NCBI RefSeq assembly: GCF_040958095.1
Contig: NC_091227.1
Coordinates: 19,473,210-19,537,209 of the forward strand
Origin: Procambarus clarkii
Lineage: Eukaryota > Arthropoda > Malacostraca > Decapoda > Cambaridae
Direction of reading: 5' to 3'
DNA length: 64,000 nt
Below the pieces are notes generated by a model that was not told where the DNA came from, ran no database searches, and was given only the letters and a program-made list of their open reading frames with translations. Below, one piece after another: positions 13,901 through 22,640 of this stretch (its first letter is position 1; each line of letters begins with the position of its first letter). The position numbers were made by a program, and so were the translations under genes.

Positions 13901-16900
13901 AGCTCTCAGTACATGCAGACGTCTCACTCATTTCTACATTTGTTTCACTTGGCATTTTAAGTGAATTGCACATAGCTTTGCTCATCCCAAGAGTTTGGAG
14001 GGTCCTCTAAATCTCTGCAGTAGCAAACATCATTGCTATTGTATTGAAAGTTAAATTTTAGGAAGACACTGAGAAATTGGAAAACATTATCTATAACTGG
14101 AGCAAATCATCATGGTATTTGCAGTGTAGCAAGGCTGAGGATCTTCCGTGGAGCCCCAAAACGATAATGTTGAGAGAGGTAATTAGTGTGGCAGGTGTAA
14201 ACAGCTAAGTGGCAGGGCATAAAGAGCTAGACCTCCCTCCCTCAGTCACTGATAGGTAAGCAAGTCAGTACAAACAAACAGCTGAAGATCACTAAATGTT
14301 AAAGTAACAGCAGGTTACCATTGCAGTCAGCAAAACCAAGCTTTTGGATTCAACATTCATCAAGTATAGCAGTTAATAACTTATAAATTCAACACTTAAT
14401 ACATGTATCATAACAGTACTGCACTGAATTTTTATTTTCTATAATGTAGAGGGTTGGGGGTTACAGGAATGTATTTTTTCCTCTTAAACCCTAACAAAAT
14501 GTAGTTTATGGCTGTTGACTGAAGCATGCCAAAGAGCCTAACAATGAATTACTCAGTCTAATGTGTATTAACCTGACTAGCAAAATATAAATTTTATCAT
14601 ACAAGCCCAACCTTAAATATTTAATTACTGCAGCATTTATACATTCTCAACACTAAATTTATTCATATTCTTTTTTTAGATATATAATGCACAACATTTA
14701 TTTCAAATTGGTCAAACAGGTATAGTACATACTTACCTTCATGCATTTTAAATGTTCTGCTTGGTCTCCATAGCTAGTATCACATAATGACTGCTCAACA
14801 TTTAGTGATGAAGTAAGAATTGTGGTTGGATCTGTTATTCCACTAATTTGTGATGAGTGAGTTTCTGGAGCTGTTGAAAATGTGTTAGAGAAAGAGGTGG
14901 GCAGAACTGCCCCTGACAGTGCACTCGATGATGTAGAGGTCACAATATTAGGTGATAAAACCATTCCAGATGCATTTCCATCATCCACAAGTGCATCTAT
15001 TGATGGGTGTTTATCAGATAATGGCTTACTGTCTGCAGGCATCACAAATGAGGAGGAATTTGGCATCTTTTGACATCCCAAACTTTCATTACCATCCCCA
15101 GAGTTTTCCAGCGACTCTTCGGAACTTTCATTATCTGTAAAGCATTATTTTCTTACAGATTTTTTCTCAATAATATAAAGGCCTGTACAGTACTTGACAA
15201 TTATTACAATGTTTCTATCTGAAATTTAAATATAATACTAAGCATTTTTACCAGAGGTAATTCTTTTTGCCAACATAAATATCATATTAAAAATAAATTA
15301 TGCATTGCCACAAATCCATGATTTTCACTCTACATATACTGCATTATATACATTTCTGACTATACTATTCCTATTTGAGGACTTTTTCAATACTGTACTA
15401 GAATAAAATTATATTGTATTACCGTTCCATTCTGTTTTCTTTATATGCACAGTCTGCAAAGAAAACTTGGCTTGACACTTTTTTATATTTGGTTTTACAG
15501 CCAGTAAATGAATGCTTCATACATTTGATGTACAAACCATTGTACAGAAATTTCTCATAAAAACTTTTAAACATTGCCACCAATTAACCAACATCAAGAT
15601 TGGGGATACAAAAAAAATCTCAATCAATGCAAAAAAGATGTGTACAAAACAATAAGACTAAGTTGTAAAATACAATTAACTAATATAACCTTTAGAAATA
15701 GACATATAATACATTTCAAACCAACATGTCTCAAAACATTCTTGCTAGTACAGTAGTCAACCGATGCTACCATTTAGCAATACAATAAGTACATTACTGT
15801 ACAGTATTAGATAAAGTCCTTCCCACCAAGCTTCAATTGCTCTCTGCAAACTTTATCATTAGATATTTTCTACTTCCTCCAGTTATGGCTTTTAATTCTA
15901 ATAAGAATCCAGTAGATACGTACACCTTCTAGTAAGCAGGTTGTAATATCAATGCATCAGAAAATAGACATTCATCTGAATGTGATACAAAGTGAAAGTG
16001 TCACAAATAATAACCCATCACAAAAGCATAGGGTATCTCTTATAGGAATAGTTAATACTTACCAGAAGAGCCTTCTGATGCATGCAGAACTTGTGGGGCT
16101 GAAGACTGTGACTTCTCAACATCATTCTTCAAATTCTCAATGATATCCTGGATTTTGAAACGGGTTAATTTTTTTTTAATTATAAACATTGTTCCCTTTG
16201 GAAGCTTCTTAGTTTTGAGGGAACATAACATTCAGTCTTCCAAGATATTTATAATCAAGTGATAAGGACTATTGAAGAACCAAAAACCTTCTCGAAGAAG
16301 TCTACATGTGACATCTCTCTTTCAAAGCTCAGGAGCTTATAACTTTAGAGCTGGGTTGTGCTTCAAAGGATGAAAGACTATGGCATAAAACTACAAAAGT
16401 TGAAAATACTTCAATCAGTTTTATCTATGTATTCATATTTATGTATTAAACAAAGCATGTCTAAGTTCTCTAAAACACATTGACAATTACTGTATATGCA
16501 TGTTCTTGACAGAATAGTCTTTAGCGAATATATTATTCGTACATTACAAGTCAAAATAGCGTTCAGATTTTTAACTATTGGTCTCATCTTTGAAAGTTAA
16601 TGCAGCATTATTATAATAAAGTATTATACTGTAATCCTCAATAGGCATGGGAAAGCTACTGAGGGTATTTAAAAGCAAATTATGTGGTTTATTTTCATTC
16701 CGAATCGACAAGGTTTTCGTTCACTTAGATATGGTCCTGTTACCTTCTGAAAATAGGTTTTGAGGCTGGGAATGTGAGAAATAAGCTAGATGTGGTTACA
16801 TTTTTGCGAAGATATGTTCATTTGGTCATTGTCTATTATATGTTGAAATTAAAATTTCACCAAGTGAAATCAGTCCACAGGGCATGGGAAATCCATTCTG

Positions 16901-17219
16901 AAGGCATCTTCAATTGCAACAAGTTGGGGTTGGTCCCATATAGTTCATTGAATCAAGGTTGTACTGTTCATATATAAAGATGCTTAGAATCACTGCAGAA
17001 TAAAAGAAAACTACAGTATTGGAATAAAAACTCGTTAAGAATCACAGTACTTTTTTCCGAATACTCCAATGCCATTTTAAAATATTTAGCATTGCTGACC
17101 TTTAGTTTTGATATCATCTGCTCTAAAATGAGCAGGTAAGTCGAGCTGCTGCAGTGACTGTCATCCTCACGAATGTGGTAAGTGATTCTGTGACATTCGA
17201 CCAAATCTGCCCCTTCAGC
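1686..17219 (-). CDS. Multi-C2H2 zinc-finger protein, 14 coding exons (5' end incomplete)
   Basis: A probable nuclear DNA-binding regulator. Fourteen minus-strand exons with GT/AG borders join in phase to give 2322 nt (773 codons plus stop): 17219-17100, 16147-16063, 15134-14737, 13724-13636, 13188-13008, 12432-12265, 10237-10029, 7600-7393, 7037-6893, 5093-4937, 4422-4335, 3266-3135, 2686-2567, 1907-1686. The order is an acidic/Ser-rich N-terminal half, a basic KRRRR stretch, about eight canonical C2H2 fingers plus two C2HC-like ones, then a Gln/Val/Thr-rich tail. Several fingers are completed only by splicing, which strongly supports the model. No BTB, KRAB, SET or ZAD domain is visible. 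The first exon here begins in phase 0 without a convincing start codon, so at least one upstream exon is missing. The orthologue was not recognised. Confidence 0.88.
2095..2225 (+). repeat. Decapod interspersed repeat fragment in intron
   Basis: It contains the GAGGCCTGGTCAGAGATCAG type of motif that recurs, diverged, near 52115-52200 (GGTCTCTGACCAGGCTGCTT). It lies in the zinc-finger gene's last intron. Assigned as a short retroposon remnant by similarity within the window. Confidence 0.5.
2567..2686 (-). CDS. Zinc-finger gene exon 13
   Basis: 120 nt, phase 0/0, encoding a hydrophobic Val/Gly/Pro/Gln segment that includes YITVSGQPAVTIPVVGS. This is typical of transactivation tails of large zinc-finger factors. 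Confidence 0.8.
3135..3266 (-). CDS. Zinc-finger gene exon 12
   Basis: 132 nt, phase 0/0. It encodes VQVLDPLAIATAASG and an acidic/His-Ser stretch with no domain recognised. Exons of exactly three-fold length here could be skipped without a frameshift. Confidence 0.78.
4335..4422 (-). CDS. Zinc-finger gene exon 11
   Basis: 88 nt. It supplies the final histidine of the last finger (KVHDKLCEK), then a VTVVAPNQTSTGNSALTQ segment that starts the finger-free tail. The acceptor is TGCATTTCAG. Confidence 0.82.
4937..5093 (-). CDS. Zinc-finger gene exon 10, two fingers
   Basis: 157 nt. It encodes CQLCVRGFVSKTKLDEHVSR-H and the first part of CSYCTKTYAGAWDLKQHVR, whose last histidine lies in the next exon (R/KVH). 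Confidence 0.9.
5230..5675 (+). mobile_element. LINE 3' end (reverse-transcriptase tail), degraded
   Basis: A plus-strand non-LTR retrotransposon tail inside a zinc-finger intron. One frame reads RCFFTHRVINPWNCLPVEA, the conserved ending of CR1/Jockey-like polymerases (F-x-R-V-x-N-x-W-N-x-L-P). It is followed by a 3' end CGACAAGCCGCCGGCTTTCT that recurs near 41491 and 43397 and, inverted, near 44060. Frames change along it, so the copy is dead. Confidence 0.7.
5676..6892. other. Intron without recognised genes
   Basis: Rest of the intron between zinc-finger exons 10 and 9. It holds a diverged direct repeat of the ATGGTAGATGTAATTGTTAC type (about 6040-6090) and a purine-rich patch at 6370-6600. 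That patch yields short open frames on both strands, but they look like composition effects and no family was recognised. Confidence 0.4.
6893..7037 (-). CDS. Zinc-finger gene exon 9, two fingers
   Basis: 145 nt. It completes CQVCGNKFMTQNSLMAHMEV-H and encodes CTFCKKKFKRKEKLKYHERI-H. The canonical TGERPF linker to the following finger is made across the splice (T/GERPF). Confidence 0.9.
7393..7600 (-). CDS. Zinc-finger gene exon 8, two fingers plus start of a third
   Basis: 208 nt. It carries fingers beginning CEECGKSFQRRTSLQKH and CELCPKKFIRRIYLTNH, both with x4 between histidines, and the first cysteine of the next finger (KFLCQ/VC). Confidence 0.9.
7601..10028. other. Long intron with an old LINE-tail fragment
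   Basis: Intron between zinc-finger exons 8 and 7. About 7790-8000 is an old, plus-oriented copy of the LINE tail seen at 24872-25045 (shared GTGATATTTAGC motif). The rest, including 8150-9300 with several overlapping short frames, shows no recognisable coding signal or family. Confidence 0.45.
10029..10237 (-). CDS. Zinc-finger gene exon 7, two fingers
   Basis: 209 nt. It encodes a C2HC-like finger (CETCGVEYRTFKRITYHLP followed by RC) and a canonical finger beginning CNVCALLFTTQKELNYH. It ends in phase 2 at CACAA/GTATGA. Confidence 0.87.
10238..12264. other. Long intron, unidentified sequence plus tandem duplication
   Basis: Intron between zinc-finger exons 7 and 6. Most of 10370-11900 is moderately GC-rich compared with its surroundings and may be decayed repeat, but I recognise no family. 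It includes a C homopolymer near 11145 and the 100-bp tandem duplication described separately. Confidence 0.4.
11174..11373 (+). repeat. Perfect tandem duplication of a 100-bp unit
   Basis: Units 11174-11273 and 11274-11373 appear identical base for base, each starting TGTAGCACACAGCAG and ending AAAATGATAAA. Identity suggests a very recent duplication or an assembly artefact. Confidence 0.92.
12265..12432 (-). CDS. Zinc-finger gene exon 6, atypical C2HC finger
   Basis: 168 nt, phase 0 at both ends. It starts VHLDEDGG (completing the previous finger) and contains CKTCNLACLSVQRFNTHTC, a C-x2-C-x12-H-x-C arrangement instead of the usual H-x3-5-H. Confidence 0.82.
13008..13188 (-). CDS. Zinc-finger gene exon 5, NLS and first finger half
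   Basis: 181 nt. It begins SIADSVSKRRRRIVEADE, where KRRRR is a likely nuclear localisation signal. It ends in a finger, CEKCGRVFSKWKHLSIH, whose last histidine comes from the next exon (HYTK/VH), giving C-x2-C-x12-H-x4-H. Confidence 0.85.
13505..13542 (+). repeat. Fragment of palindromic repeat family
   Basis: It shares the tail motif with the palindromic elements at 50414 and 53427 (ACTTCAGCCACATTATTGTG, then ACTCATCGCCTG). Only the outer end is present. Confidence 0.6.
13636..13724 (-). CDS. Zinc-finger gene exon 4, cysteine-rich
   Basis: 89 nt. It encodes a short Cys-rich segment with C, CS, NC and CPRCC spacings (ending LHTCPRCC) that could bind zinc but does not match C2H2. Phase 2 at the donor CAG/GTACGT. 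Confidence 0.75.
14737..15134 (-). CDS. Zinc-finger gene exon 3, Ser/Thr-rich linker
   Basis: 398 nt, the longest exon. It encodes a low-complexity acidic and Ser/Thr-rich region (starting DNESSEESLENSGDG) with no recognised fold, typical of a disordered linker or activation region. Donor AAG/GTAAGT. Confidence 0.82.
16063..16147 (-). CDS. Zinc-finger gene exon 2
   Basis: 85 nt, ending in phase 1. It encodes a charged segment starting DIIENLKNDVEKSQSS, which may continue a short helix from the preceding exon (ISKLK/DIIENLK). The donor is G/GTAAGT. Confidence 0.75.
17100..17219 (-). CDS. Zinc-finger gene, first confident coding exon
   Basis: Forty codons in phase 0 at both ends, between a TTTACAG acceptor and an AAG/GTCAGC donor. 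It encodes an acidic, possibly helical segment beginning AEGADLVECHRITYHIREDD and ending EQMISKLK. An in-frame ATG exists just upstream at 17234, but it lies on the intron side of a good acceptor, so I treat it as intronic. Confidence 0.75.
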
Positions 17220-18139
17220 CTGTAAATTCAACATAGTACAGTATAAGAGCTTTAAAATAATACATCTTAGCTTCCAATATAAACACTTATTTAATTATCA
17301 GAGTAAGGCTAAACAAGAATTTAATTCATCTTCCTTTCATTTATTTATACATCTTTATTTTTTTCTGGGAGGCTTTTTCTGGGAATGCTCCAAGATGTAA
17401 CTACTGTACTGTAATACCAAAGAGAATGAATTTAACTATATTTTCCCAAGACAAATTAAAGATATGCTTTTATACATTAAAAGTCAAAGGTCAATTAAAA
17501 CTCCAACTAGTTGTGTTAGGTCTGTGCATGCATGACAATCTTCCTGCTCCGGTGCCTTGCGAGGAGCTTCCACTTTGAAGTTCTGCATTTGTCCATGTTT
17601 GCTGTTGTCAAAGACATTATACCTGCCACTTAGGCAGATTGTTGTTTAACCCTTAGCTTTAGTTTTTCTTTAACCACTACACTGTGTACAGCACCTTTAG
17701 GTGCTTTGACAGTTGTGCTATTTTTTTTAATTGGGCTATATTTTAATGTTTTCTAATGTTTTCATTACTCTGTGTTTTGAAATGGAAATAGTTGAGTTTG
17801 GAAACATTTTGACATTAACTTTATCTGAACATTTATAAAAACAACAAAAATATGTCCTTGACAATTGCACTAAGAGATTTTTGCCAAAAACAGGTGCACC
17901 GTGCAGTGGTTAATGATACACTGTGCACCCCTCCCTTTGTGTGCTGTGTCTTATATAAGTAAAACAAAATACAAAAGATTTTTCCAGTGTACAAACCATA
18001 ATTATTATTATCTTATATCCTGTGAGTGAAACTTACCAACTAACCATTTATATATATTTTAGTTTGTGTTGATAGGGAAATGTGTGTGGTTAGGGGTACC
18101 TACCTCTCCCCATGCCCTGTGGTTGGGAGGAACGGGTGC

Positions 18140-18290
18140 CCTGAAGCTATATTTATTGATTTATTTATATATATACAAGAAGGTACATTGGGTTTGTGAG
18201 AGTACATAGGATTGATGTTTTTACATTCTTGCAGAGCCACTAACACACAAAACATTTCTGGCAGGTCCTTAATCTAACAGTTAATTTTAA
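18140..18290 (-). repeat. SINE tail, poly(A)-tailed tRNA-derived family
   Basis: Shares the block reading, on the plus strand, ATATACAAGA...TACATTCTTGCAGAGCCACTA...GGCAGGTCCTTAATC with copies at 18664, 38821 and 45880. It is a 3' end only. Confidence 0.65.
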
Positions 18291-18375
18291 GTATGTAATG
18301 TAAGTAAGTTAATTTTAAGTATGTAATGTAAGTAAGTTAATTTTAAGTATGTAACAGTTAATTTTAAATATGTAT
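18280..18375 (+). repeat. 28-bp tandem repeat, about 3 copies
   Basis: Unit AGTTAATTTTAAGTATGTAA plus TGTAAGTA, two full copies and a shortened third/fourth. AT-rich minisatellite. Confidence 0.85.
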
Positions 18376-18663
18376 TGTAGACAAATTTGAAGAATGTTAA
18401 CATATATACAGTAAGAAAATTTGAATTAAATTAATAGGTACATTACTGTAAAAATTCGAGAATTGTCAACATGTACATTGTAGCATAATTTGAGGATTAA
18501 TTCTAAATTAGTAGAATTTGCATTCAACACAACAATCATGACTTAAGCTGATAGAAGTGATAACAATGGTGAAGTTATATGGCTTAGGCACATATACTGA
18601 GGGAGTGGGTAGAACAAGATACAGTGAGAGTTTGAAGCACTAGATAGGAAACTATGTAGATGA

Positions 18664-18915
18664 TTTATTTTTTTTATTTATATATACAAGAGTTCTTACA
18701 TTCTTGTACAGCCACTAGCACACAGCATTTCAAGCAAGTCCTTAATCCTATGTTCCCCAGAATACAACCCCACCAAATCGTTTAATAACCAGGTACCCAT
18801 TTTACTGTTGGGTTAAACGGAGGCTATAGTTAAGGATTTGTGCCCAGTAAATCCTCCCATTTAAAGTGCTTGCGAAACACCAGGCGAGCGTCTTACCACT
18901 ACGCCACAGGGGCTG
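18664..18915 (-). repeat. Near full-length tRNA-derived SINE
   Basis: The minus strand begins with a tRNA-like A box (GTGGCGTAGTGGTAAGACGC), then the family body (GAGGATTTACTGGGCACAAA) and ends in an A-rich tail seen as poly-T on the plus strand. The B box region appears lost in this copy. Confidence 0.75.
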
Positions 18916-18989
18916 ATGAAATGAAAAACCCTACACCCCCCGAAGTAGCAAGGGGAAGACAGTAACAAAATGTGAATAGACTGTTAATG

Positions 18990-19105
18990 TATATGTTAGC
19001 CAACTTTGTAATTAACTCATCAAGGCTGTAACTGGCTTAGCAAAGTTCATTTAGGGGTTAAATGCCTGTCCCATTAAGGGCCTCTAACCTCTTTCACTTC
19101 CACTC
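18990..19105 (+). repeat. Retroposon 3' region (CATAATAAA family), partial
   Basis: Contains the AACTCATCAAGGCTGTAACT block that precedes the GCATAATAAA terminus in copies at 41230, 45010 and 63240. The terminus itself is absent here. Confidence 0.6.
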
Positions 19106-19746
19106 ACAGCTTGCAGTTTGTTTAGATAACCGTCTGTTATACGACTGGCCATTGATTTTTCCCTTACAGAACTGCACTACTGAAGTAATACATGTAACAA
19201 CAGGCAGATTTTGAGTACAAAATATAATTCTAGAGAAACGTTGAGGCAATGTTGATTACAGGAGCGGGGGAAGCGGAGTTAGCCACCTGCTGGCCAACAC
19301 ACTCACACAACACACACTCACACTCACGCAACACACACTCAGTCTCTACACACACACTCAACCATTTAAGCCTATCACCTAGTAAAGCACCTTCTGAATA
19401 AATTCCGTTATAATGTTGAAGGTTTTATGCACTAAATGAATAATAGTTCCCATTTCAACAGAGGTTGATTTCCTCCACTGTAATATATGAGACGCACCTT
19501 GCAATAGTTTATTATTTTATTTGATCGTGTCACATTCAATAAATTAAGTATTTTAAAGACTTTAAAGTACTTATATTTGTTAAATGTAAATATATATAAA
19601 GTTAAATCTTAAGTTGTGGCAAGTATAGTGTAATTGTGTTTTGCTTTTATTTTGTACTACACTGCATATTATGGCTGACTTGTGTTTTTACAGTATGACC
19701 AACTTTACAGAAGGCCCGGCTCGTGGCCCTCAGCAGCCCACGTCAC

Positions 19747-19776
19747 CAAGACAATGTTGGCAGCCATGGCAGCCAT
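19747..19776 (-). CDS. Candidate start exon of the zinc-finger gene
   Basis: On the minus strand an ATG with good context (A at -3, G at +4) opens MAAMAANIVL and reaches a possible donor TTG/GTGACG in phase 0, exactly the phase needed by the exon at 17219. It sits in a GC-richer island close to the SSR3 start. This is inference only: the donor is weak, and another start exon or a 5' UTR exon is equally possible. Confidence 0.28.
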
Positions 19777-19939
19777 GCTGGAGGATATCATTATTTAAGG
19801 CATATCTTAGACTTTATAATATTAATGTTTCATTATCTTTGTTTAAATTATAAGACTTTACGTAATATAAAATGTTTGATAATGTACTTTATTATAAAGA
19901 TTTCAATATTTACAATTTATTTTTCATATTAAATATATT

Positions 19940-20123
19940 TTGTAGGTGAAAGTGTCAATAGCAAAAGAGTTGGAACCTGATTTGTTTTCAGGGGTTGTGA
20001 GTAGTGTGGAGGTGTCCCGGGAGCTGCTTGGTGACTCTCCTTCCTTGCCCAATCTTCACCGCTGCTCCCTCCAGGGCTACAACCTTCCTGCACACTACCT
20101 GCGTCGTAAACAAGCAGGCAAAC
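19940..20123. promoter_or_regulatory. Putative SSR3 5' UTR / bidirectional promoter region
   Basis: A GC-richer 180-bp block immediately upstream of the SSR3 start. It may also serve the divergent zinc-finger gene. The block stays open on the plus strand (reading KVSIAKELEPDLFSG) but out of frame with SSR3, and matches no protein I know, so I read it as 5' UTR or promoter. An upstream 5' exon spliced at 19945/19946 (TTTTGTAG acceptor) is possible. Confidence 0.45.
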
Positions 20124-20250
20124 ATGGTCACCAAGGAAAAGTTAACGAAGGAGGAAGAGCTGTTGCTTCAGGATTTTAGTAGAAATGTATCCAAGAAGAG
20201 CTCGATTATTTTTTACTTCAATGCATTAATTGTCGCAGCGATCCCCATAT
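20124..20250 (+). CDS. SSR3: SSR3 coding exon 1
   Basis: 127 nt from the ATG to donor T/GTAAGTATG. It encodes the acidic N-terminus and most of membrane helix 1. The tryptophan codon 43 is split by the intron. Confidence 0.95.
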
Positions 20251-21649
20251 GTAAGTATGAGCGGCGGATACATATGTGCTCTCTGGCCGCTCCGGTAACG
20301 TCACCGGCTTTCTTTTATTTTGTTAAGATTGCAATATTTGGCATTTAATTTTAGCCGGAACGCTGTGCGTATTAGTAGCTTTAGGCACAGTATATACTTG
20401 CTCTATCTAGTAATCCAACATTCTGCTTGTAACTCATTTTGTATGTACTTTTACCTAAATAAACATTTATTATTAGTCATTAGTATTACAGTACAGTATT
20501 AGTATCTTAAACTGCCGGTGGTCAGAAACTGGCATCTTTACCCTATCATTAGTAGAAATGAGATTCTTGAACAATTTCTCAGTAAGTTTGAAGTTTGTCC
20601 CCCAGATAATAATCTACCTAAATACAAAACAAAGGCTGAAATCTGACTATTTCATCCCAAGAATGTTAATTCAAAATTCAAGCCTTGCTGTTGTCATACA
20701 GTTGCAACTTTTTTTTAATAAAGATGTACAGTATTTCATTAAAAAATGTATAATTTTATACATTTAAGTATATACAGTATAGTATTAAGTATTTATACAG
20801 TATAAAAATATACTGACTATAATTATTTCAGGGTTGTTTTGGCGTATACATATGATGGATCCACTCTCATCAGCTGCCATCTTTGGTCTAGTGACAGGCA
20901 TCGCAACTTACCTTGTTGCTTTTGCTTACATGAACACTAAGTTTGTCCTAAAGCACAAGGTTAGTATTTGTAGTAATGCAGATTCTATAAATCTTTTTCA
21001 TATCTGTATTTTTGTAACATTTTTTGTTTTGCCAGTATGGAATGTACATCAAAACTGCCTAAGTTTTAATTTTAAGACATTTCTAGTAATGATAAGATGC
21101 CTGCAAGAATCCAAACTATTGTCTTTTGTGAATTTTTCAGGTTGCACAGAAGGTTGAAGATGCTGTCACACGAGAAGTTATGCGTAAACTAGCTGATGAC
21201 AAAAAGATGGGCAAAAAAGAAAAGGATGAAAGGTAAAATGAAATTATATGCTTTAAACCATTCTGTTCAAGGTTAAATTAAATTTGAGTTTTGTACATTA
21301 ATAAATGACTATAGCTTACTGGTAATCGTTGCTACATAGTCTCCCCAGCTTGGTGCCTTCTTTTGATAATTACCTACCTACTGGTAATCCTTAACTATAT
21401 AATACTACGGGAGGATATTTATAATTGTTGGGTTTTATTTTCTTGATCAGGGTGTTGTGGAAGAAGAACGAAGTAGCTGAAGCAGAGGCCACAACATTTT
21501 CCTTGTTTTACAACAACGCTCTCTTCCTGATGTTGGTTGTAGTTGGATCGTTCTTGGTATTCAGATCCATGGCACCAGCTTACAACTATGTTTTCAGTAC
21601 ACTGGGAGCAGCTGGTGTGATTGCACTTTTCTCAACAAGCACTCAATAA
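20124..21649 (+). CDS. SSR3: Translocon-associated protein subunit gamma (TRAP-gamma)
   Basis: Subunit of the ER TRAP complex that sits beside the Sec61 channel and aids translocation and membrane insertion of secretory proteins. Exons 20124-20250, 20832-20959, 21141-21232 and 21451-21649 join to 546 nt, 181 aa (family about 185 aa). Recognisable family stretches are [12 protein letters not shown] near residue 12, IPIWLFWRI at 40-48, [21 protein letters not shown] at about 69-89, [20 protein letters not shown] at about 110-129 and [13 protein letters not shown]. Four predicted membrane helices lie at about 28-46, 54-75, 131-152 and 158-177, with the charged cytosolic loop between the second and third. 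The start ATG is supported by the family N-terminus. Introns are short and clean, with no damage seen. Confidence 0.97.
20832..20959 (+). CDS. SSR3: SSR3 coding exon 2
   Basis: 128 nt, acceptor TTATTTCAG, donor AAG/GTTAGT. It encodes [11 protein letters not shown] and membrane helix 2, ending KFVLKHK. Confidence 0.95.
21141..21232 (+). CDS. SSR3: SSR3 coding exon 3
   Basis: 92 nt encoding the charged cytosolic loop ([17 protein letters not shown] through KEKDE). The arginine codon is split at AG/G. Confidence 0.95.
21334..21376 (+). mobile_element. Short LINE-tail fragment in SSR3 intron 3
   Basis: Shares GGTGCCTTCTTTTGATAATT with the LINE 3' ends at 24872-25045 and 52523-52700. It ends about 75 bp before SSR3 exon 4. 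Confidence 0.75.
21451..21649 (+). CDS. SSR3: SSR3 coding exon 4 with stop
   Basis: 199 nt from acceptor CTTGATCAG to TAA at 21647-21649. It encodes [17 protein letters not shown] and membrane helices 3 and 4, and ends LFSTSTQ. Confidence 0.95.
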
Positions 21650-22640
21650 GACCAGTTAGTCATCCTGTAATGATTTGCTATTTAGACAGTTCCCAGGTCT
21701 CATTATTGTAAGTTAGATATTTAATTTTACAGTTGTGTGTGACCCAATCCCCATTCAGACAAATGCTGATTATTTTAATCGGTATTTATATATTGTTGGT
21801 AACATTATCTACTTTGTGCAAGTAAAATGTAAATGTTGGAAAATAGTATGAATTATAAAGATTGTCACTTTGACCTTGTCATAATTTAAGCACTTGTCAC
21901 AACGCAAATTTTTTTTTTTATCTAGCTCGTAGATAAATAAGTTATATACAGTAAATCATTGTTTATTTCAGTGCTGAATTGCAAATTTTGGGTTAACCCT
22001 TGTTTAAAAATTTACAACTAGCAGTCAAAAACCATAAAATTGACTTAATAAATTTATTGGTAATATTTCAAATAAATCTTCCCAGATAGCTAAGACTATA
22101 TACAAATACATTTTATTTATTCAGGTATAGTACAGTATTTTTAATAGGAAACCATGACTTCTAAGTAGCTTGTCACCAGGATGATGACATTAAAATTTAG
22201 ATGTTCAATGGTTATGGGAATGGTGTACATGTTAAGAATTTTAATAACATTCCCTTTGTCTGCATTCACTTGTACAAGGCTCACTATTTAATTTTCTTTG
22301 AAAATTTTACTTTAAGTACAGTATTTGTAAAAGTTCTCTTTATAGAAAAATATAGTTATCTCAAAACCACATTTTATTCTCCTTGTCTCTTGATTTATTT
22401 TTTTTCACTGTGCAACTGATTCTCTCCTCTCCTACCATTGTAGAAAATTGTATCAATATTTAATTGCAAGATCAATTAAAAAACAATCTAGAGAAAATGC
22501 CTATGCTGCTGTGTTTTAAAATAAAGCTGTGTGTTTCTGAAATCTTGTAAATTGATTAGTTATTGGTTAGCAAAATGCTTATGAAGATACTTTGAATGTT
22601 GTTCACATGCTATACATTATACATACAATTATCAAAAGGC
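21650..22640 (+). other. SSR3: SSR3 3' UTR and AT-rich flank
   Basis: Several plus-strand AATAAA signals (for example near 22047, 22072 and 22521) could end the SSR3 transcript. No other gene was seen. Confidence 0.5.

Larger units (their letters stand above)
17220..19746. other. Upstream intron/flank of the zinc-finger gene
   Basis: AT-rich. It contains two minus-oriented poly(A)-tailed SINE copies, a 28-bp tandem repeat (18280-18375) and a retroposon tail (18990-19105). Near 19300 there is a CA-rich stretch with ACACACTCAC-type motifs. No coding exon was found here on either strand. Confidence 0.5.

Noticed and set aside
14882-15140. Plus-strand frames over zinc-finger exon 3
   Set aside because: Antisense shadows of a well-supported exon.
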